Positions 5,712 to 9,494 of a stretch of DNA of 9,494 nucleotides are shown one piece after another. The translations under genes were made by a program, and so were the position numbers. Origin of the DNA: Clostridiaceae bacterium (GTDB lineage Bacteria > Bacillota > Clostridia > Saccharofermentanales > UBA5734); contig JAAYBY010000013.1 in NCBI GenBank assembly GCA_012729935.1, positions 1-9,494 on the forward strand, given 5' to 3'. The number at the start of each line of letters is the position of its first letter. Position 1 is the first letter of the stretch. The notes under the pieces were generated by a model that was given only the letters and a program-made list of their open reading frames with translations, was not told the DNA's origin and did no database searches.

Positions 5712-8700
5712 TTATGTATGTTTCGACTCCATGATGCTGATGAAGACCTGAACCAGATTCGGGTCAAATTGGGTGCCTGAGCAACGAATAATTTCTGACA
5801 GGGCATCGTGACGACTTTGCGCTTCCTTATAGGGCCGATGATGGGTGATCACATCATAGGCGTCGACAATCGACAGCATACGGGATAGTATTGGTATTTT
5901 TTCACCCTTAAGCCCATCAGGATAGCCTGAGCCATCCCAGTGCTCGTGATGATGCAGAATCAAGGTGGCAATACCTGAAAGCTCGGGTGTTGATTTTGCA
6001 ATATTATAGCCTTTTTCAGGATGCTTTTTCATAATCTCCCATTCCTCATCATTGAGTCTTGATGGTTTCTTGAGGATCTGGTCAGGGATACCGATTTTTC
6101 CCATGTCATGAAGAACAGCAAGCAAGCTCAATTCTTCCAGATCATCGACAGACAGATTGATCGCTCGTCCGAATGATTGAGCAATATCGACCATGCGGCT
6201 GGCATGTTCTTCAGTTTCATAACTCTTCTCATAGATCATTTTCTTGATGGACTGCAGAATCGCATTTCTGGCACTTTTACCCTCCATTAGTTTATGGCGA
6301 TACATCCTGTCTTCTGCCAGTTTCAACAATTGCTCAAGATCATTTGACCCATCCGTATTGGTCGCGAAACCAAGTGCCAGGCTGGGTTTGATCGGACTGG
6401 GTTCTGTGTTTTCGCAAAGCAGAAGAATGCGCTCCCGAATGCCCATTGCGGTTTCTTCATCGGTTTTCGGTAAAATGACCGCGAATTCATCACCGCCCCA
6501 GCGGGCGACAATGTCTTCCTGGCGCGTAACCTTTTTTAAAATCTGGGCAATGGTGATCAGCAGCCGGTCGCCTTCAAGATGCCCGAAAATATCATTGGTA
6601 ATCTTTAATCCGTTACAGTCACCGAGTACAAGTGTGATTGGATACTGTCGTTTTGTGTTCAGTCTTGTCAGCTCTTCCTCGAAAAAAGTTCGATTGAATA
6701 AGCCGGTCAGGTTATCGTGATAGCTGATGTATCTGATCTCATCTACTTTCTGTTTTTCCAGCGTTATATCGCGAAAAACGATCACGTTCCCGTAAACCGT
6801 TCCGTTTTGATCTTCAATCGCTGAGCTGGTAACGGAAATGTAGTACTGCATGCCATTTCGCGACCAGAGACGAATCGCTTTTTCAGGTTCAGCTGGTGAG
6901 CTGTTTTCGGTTTTCAGAATCGTATCATCGAAATCCAGGACATTCTGACTGGTTTTCATGATTTGAGTCAGAGGCTGGTTGATTGCTTCAGTCAATGACC
7001 ATCCGGTCATGTTTTCGGCTGAGGGATTCATGTTGATCACCAGACCATCTATGTCAGTCGTGATCACCGCGTCAACGATTGAGCGTATGGTCGTTGACAA
7101 TCGTTTTTCGTTAATTAAAATATTGAGTTCATGCTCTTTTCGAATCAATGCGCTGATGAAAATTTCCCCGATGACGCGGATTAGATTGATGTCCTTTTCC
7201 AACCAGCTGCTTTGATACTTCTCGACTGAAAAGTGAAAAAATCCCAGACGTTCATTGTCAATGATAATCGGAATTGAGACGGTCTCGAAATCATCAGCAC
7301 TTTTGTCAGACAGTCGGACATTCTGTTTCATGTCCTGTCGAACATGATATCGCGTATGATTTGACACAGCGCTGGACTGGAAAATTTCCACTGTGCTTTC
7401 GACCGCATTTTCAAATATACCAACTTTTGAAAGGACTTCCATGATTGTGTCGTCAATCTTTTCTGCCTGGACGGACACCAGTTTTTTGGATATCGATGAG
7501 ATCATCTGTTCCATGCTCAGACGATGCTGCAATGCCTCTTCGACAGATACGAGGTCTGAGATATCGATGGCCATCAATGTGCTTCCCTGAACGGTGCCCG
7601 ATTCATCAATCGACGGCCAGATGGTGAAGCGCAGTGCGATTGATGTTTCACCTCGAGGCTGCATGACGAGATCGACCTGACGGGGTAGACCGTCAGAAAG
7701 ACGACTGAGTATGTCGACCAGAATCGACTGGTGTTGGTGACTCACGTAGCTGAGAAAGGATTTTTCAAGCATATGCATCAGATCTTCGTGCAGCTTCTGT
7801 GCCGAAGTCTGGTCGACATACAGAATTCGGTGCTGTTTATCCAGACACCAGACCATGCTTTGATGAAGTGATCGGATCATCGGTTTCTCAATGTCGTTAT
7901 GCGTTTGGCTTCCATCGTGCGCGATGACCAGAATGACCAGCGGATCGCCGGTTTGGATCAATGAAACGGCCGGATCGATAATGAGTTCACGAAAGCTGCT
8001 GTCTGCAACTTGAATGCGATAGCGATCAGTTGAACTGGTTTGCGGCTGGATCGCTTTTGTAAAACGATCACGTGCTTTTATCCGGTCATCAGGCGTCAGG
8101 ATATCAAAAAAATTCCGGCCGCGTAAAAGTGATTTTTTCGCGTAGCCAAATATCGCCATGATCTGATCATTCAATGCAATAATATTTCCTTGCAGAGACA
8201 GGATCGCAGCAACATCCGGGCGAAGGCTGAATAACAACTGTAAAAAGGGCTGATCATCAGCTAATCGACCATCACTGTCAGGTCGTAAAAAGGAATCTCT
8301 GAGCTGTTCGCGCTCGCGTTTGATACCTTCTGTGATCAGAACGCCGAGAATTGACTCCATTTCGGGATCACGATTAATCTGATCAGCGACTGCATGACAA
8401 TAAAGCCGCTTGTCTGAAAGACCATGCAGAACAGATTCCTGATGATGAAGCTTTTGCTCAAGCTGTTGAGTTTGTCGCGACAACAGTTCGTTGTCTGAGA
8501 TAAGACTGGCCTGCATTGAATGTGAACGTCCGATTGAATAATAGATGATTAATGACGAGACGGGATGCATGAGCCAAAACGCAGCCGCAGTAAGATCCGA
8601 AAGTGATATCAGATCGAATATTTCGGGAGATAAAAAAGACAGCTGACTGAAGAACAGGCGCCACATACTGAATAAACCGATCGGGATACTGGCCGTCAAG

Positions 8701-8873
8701 CCGATCGCCACCGGGAATGAGGTGCTGGTGAAGATAATGAAAAGAAGACCGACGATAGATAACCAAACCTCAGACATCTGCCAGTTGAACCAGGCTGCTA
8801 TGGCATACATACAAAGCAGCAGCACTGCTGCAACGATATTTTTAAATCGGATAGCCTGGATTTTATCGATCAT
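5712..8873 (-). CDS. Membrane sensor with PAS-PAS-GAF-PAS-GGDEF-HD-GYP domains (cyclic-di-GMP synthase/phosphodiesterase)
   Basis: Protein of 1053 residues. About four membrane helices (13-29, 34-48, 53-78, 95-113) are followed by a coiled-coil-like stretch (121-150). Then come a PAS domain (212-320), a second more divergent PAS (333-443), a GAF domain (446-585), a third PAS with NPSAENMTGWS (592-706), GGDEF (712-870) and HD-GYP (880-1053). GGDEF keeps the active-site signature RWGGDEF 791-797, GDCNGLKITNDIFGH 751-765 and the inhibitory I-site RQED 784-787, exactly five residues ahead. HD-GYP keeps H890, HDMGKIGIPD 922-931, HP 951-952, HHHEHWDGSGYP 974-985 and D1004. Both making and breaking cyclic-di-GMP are therefore chemically possible, with PAS/GAF inputs deciding between them. 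The ATG has only a weak Shine-Dalgarno (AGG six bases away). The gene is monocistronic with a long, repeat-bearing leader. The signal sensed is unknown. Confidence 0.95.
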   Translation of the reverse strand: MIDKIQAIRFKNIVAAVLLLCMYAIAAWFNWQMSEVWLSIVGLLFIIFTSTSFPVAIGLTASIPIGLFSMWRLFFSQLSFLSPEIFDLISLSDLTAAAFWLMHPVSSLIIYYSIGRSHSMQASLISDNELLSRQTQQLEQKLHHQESVLHGLSDKRLYCHAVADQINRDPEMESILGVLITEGIKREREQLRDSFLRPDSDGRLADDQPFLQLLFSLRPDVAAILSLQGNIIALNDQIMAIFGYAKKSLLRGRNFFDILTPDDRIKARDRFTKAIQPQTSSTDRYRIQVADSSFRELIIDPAVSLIQTGDPLVILVIAHDGSQTHNDIEKPMIRSLHQSMVWCLDKQHRILYVDQTSAQKLHEDLMHMLEKSFLSYVSHQHQSILVDILSRLSDGLPRQVDLVMQPRGETSIALRFTIWPSIDESGTVQGSTLMAIDISDLVSVEEALQHRLSMEQMISSISKKLVSVQAEKIDDTIMEVLSKVGIFENAVESTVEIFQSSAVSNHTRYHVRQDMKQNVRLSDKSADDFETVSIPIIIDNERLGFFHFSVEKYQSSWLEKDINLIRVIGEIFISALIRKEHELNILINEKRLSTTIRSIVDAVITTDIDGLVINMNPSAENMTGWSLTEAINQPLTQIMKTSQNVLDFDDTILKTENSSPAEPEKAIRLWSRNGMQYYISVTSSAIEDQNGTVYGNVIVFRDITLEKQKVDEIRYISYHDNLTGLFNRTFFEEELTRLNTKRQYPITLVLGDCNGLKITNDIFGHLEGDRLLITIAQILKKVTRQEDIVARWGGDEFAVILPKTDEETAMGIRERILLLCENTEPSPIKPSLALGFATNTDGSNDLEQLLKLAEDRMYRHKLMEGKSARNAILQSIKKMIYEKSYETEEHASRMVDIAQSFGRAINLSVDDLEELSLLAVLHDMGKIGIPDQILKKPSRLNDEEWEIMKKHPEKGYNIAKSTPELSGIATLILHHHEHWDGSGYPDGLKGEKIPILSRMLSIVDAYDVITHHRPYKEAQSRHDALSEIIRCSGTQFDPNLVQVFISIMESKHT

Positions 8874-8916
8874 GATGTACCTGTCAATCTGTCAAAATTT
8901 TTGAGGTAAGAGGATC

Positions 8917-8952
8917 ACTCGAAAAATATCCGATTATTCATACTCGAAAAAT
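8917..8952. repeat. Two direct 11-bp repeats in the leader of the cyclic-di-GMP gene
   Basis: ACTCGAAAAAT occurs at 8917-8927 and again at 8942-8952, in the same orientation, starts 25 bases apart (about two and a half helical turns). The right copy touches the predicted transcription start near 8953 and the left copy lies in the untranslated leader. Their placement fits a repressor or other regulator binding two sites, but an RNA-level role is equally open. Confidence 0.6.
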
Positions 8953-8959
8953 CAAGTTG

Positions 8960-8989
8960 ATTATACCACAGCAAAAAATATTTTGTAGA
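8960..8989 (-). promoter_or_regulatory. Promoter of the cyclic-di-GMP sensor gene
   Basis: On the minus strand a perfect -10 TATAAT (8960-8965) is preceded, at an 18-base spacing, by TCTACA (8984-8989), a four-of-six match to the -35. Transcription would begin near 8953 and give a leader of about 80 bases. The weak -35 suits a regulated promoter. Confidence 0.6.
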
Positions 8990-9037
8990 AAAATATGATA
9001 ATATATTCATGTCAACTTCAGGTCACAGAAAATTTAT

Positions 9038-9082
9038 GGTTGGTAAAGTGCGCTTGCTTGGCGCTTTAAATTGTGACCAATC
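9038..9082 (+). promoter_or_regulatory. Stem-loop in the leader of the zinc-ribbon gene
   Basis: GGTTGGT (9038-9044) can pair with ACCAATC (9076-9082; one G-U). Nested within it GCGC (9050-9053) pairs with GCGC (9061-9064), and AAA (9045-9047) with TTT (9065-9067), around loop TTGCTTG. No T-run follows, so it is not an intrinsic terminator. It lies 36 bases before the start codon. A leader-RNA structure or an operator is possible; there is no recognised riboswitch signature. In the rest of 8990-9118 I see only a -10-like TATGATAAT near 8994 without a clear -35, and the Shine-Dalgarno. Confidence 0.4.
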
Positions 9083-9118
9083 CTCTGATATAAGTAAAAG
9101 AAAGATTGAGGTGGACCC

Positions 9119-9494
9119 ATGACAATGAACTTTTGCCGGAACTGCGGAAAACCTTTGACACCCGGTACCCGCTTTTGTATGAATTGCGGAACTCCGATTG
9201 ATGTGCAATCGCCACAATCATCTTCATCCCCGGTCTCACAGCCAGTCATGCAGACCAGATCAGCTGCCAGAAAAAAACCGGTCTGGATCGGAATCGCAAT
9301 CGGACTGCTTCTGATTCTTTTCGGCATACGCATGCCTCTGGCGATGCTATTCGGCGAGCAGACATCTGCTCGTGTTACATCCGTCAACAGAAGAATCGAT
9401 CGGTCATCCGACCAGATGGAATACAATTTTGATATCAACTATCAATTTCTGACGAATAGCGGAAAAACGGTATCAGGATCATATACAATATCAA
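9119..9494 (+). CDS. Zinc-ribbon, single-pass membrane protein with DUF3592-like region (5' part)
   Basis: The frame is open from ATG 9119 to the window edge, so 125 residues are visible and the C-terminus is missing. Residues 6-24 form a short zinc ribbon with two CxxCG knuckles (C6, C9, C20, C23). A Ser/Gln/Pro-rich linker (30-50) leads to basic RKK and one membrane helix (about 55-70, possibly to 78). After the helix comes a beta-rich stretch (ARVTSVN then YNFDINYQF and GKTVSGSY) that resembles the extracytoplasmic DUF3592-type repeats I know from similar proteins. The zinc ribbon would face the cytoplasm. GAGGTGG stands five bases before the chosen ATG, which is better placed than the second ATG at 9125. 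The function is not known; these proteins are common in Firmicutes as envelope proteins of unassigned role. Confidence 0.82.
   Translation, partial: MTMNFCRNCGKPLTPGTRFCMNCGTPIDVQSPQSSSSPVSQPVMQTRSAARKKPVWIGIAIGLLLILFGIRMPLAMLFGEQTSARVTSVNRRIDRSSDQMEYNFDINYQFLTNSGKTVSGSYTIS

Noticed and set aside
6244..6720. 158-codon open frame opposite the GGDEF region
   Set aside because: It is antisense to a well-conserved catalytic domain, has no family features and no ribosome site; it is a by-product of codon bias.
8874..8952. Cyclic-di-GMP riboswitch in the leader of the GGDEF/HD-GYP gene
   Set aside because: The leader is only about 80 bases and AT-rich, and lacks the conserved GEMM-I core; only direct repeats are seen.
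1..9494. CRISPR arrays, tRNA or rRNA genes, insertion sequences, prophage genes
   Set aside because: No regular spaced repeats, cloverleaf, transposase or terminal inverted repeats were found on reading both strands.

Overview
The window looks like a stretch of ordinary chromosome from a moderately AT-rich Gram-positive (Bacillota-like) bacterium. The evidence is purine-rich Shine-Dalgarno sequences before most starts, a TTG start behind a perfect GGAGGG, near-consensus sigma-A promoters (TTGACA-17-TATACT; TGC-TATAAT extended -10 boxes), and a GGDEF/HD-GYP protein with the DCNGLK signature I associate with clostridia-like Firmicutes. No transposon, phage, CRISPR, rRNA or tRNA was recognised. 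A finer taxonomic assignment is not supported by what can be read here.

Layout, left to right. The 3' part of glmS (+, ends 794) converges on a minimal DEAD-box RNA helicase (-, 820-1962) that has its own strong promoter at 2000-2028. Between the helicase and the next gene lies what I read as a free-standing structured non-coding RNA on the + strand (about 2297-2559). It has a near-perfect promoter, many mutually consistent helices including an 8-bp pairing of its 5' and 3' ends, and a terminator with six T's. Next is a two-gene minus-strand operon: a cytidylate-kinase-like protein fused to a C-terminal PD-(D/E)XK-nuclease-like domain (3109-4059, TTG start), followed 11 nt later by a hypoxanthine-phosphoribosyltransferase-like gene (2570-3097). 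The latter keeps the PRPP site but has lost several residues that normally contact or activate the purine. Divergent from that operon is malQ (+, 4212-5711), encoding 4-alpha-glucanotransferase. With no gap at all, malQ meets a 1053-residue membrane sensor with PAS, PAS, GAF, PAS, GGDEF and HD-GYP domains (-, 5712-8873). The window ends in the 5' part of a zinc-ribbon, single-pass membrane protein (+, from 9119).

How they fit together. GlmS (cell-wall amino sugar), MalQ (maltodextrin use), the RNA helicase and the cyclic-di-GMP enzyme look like independent housekeeping or signalling genes, each with its own promoter. The two places that could hide undescribed biology are the stand-alone RNA and the kinase-like/nuclease-like plus divergent phosphoribosyltransferase operon. 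The tandem 11-bp repeats in the leader of the cyclic-di-GMP gene suggest dedicated control of that gene.
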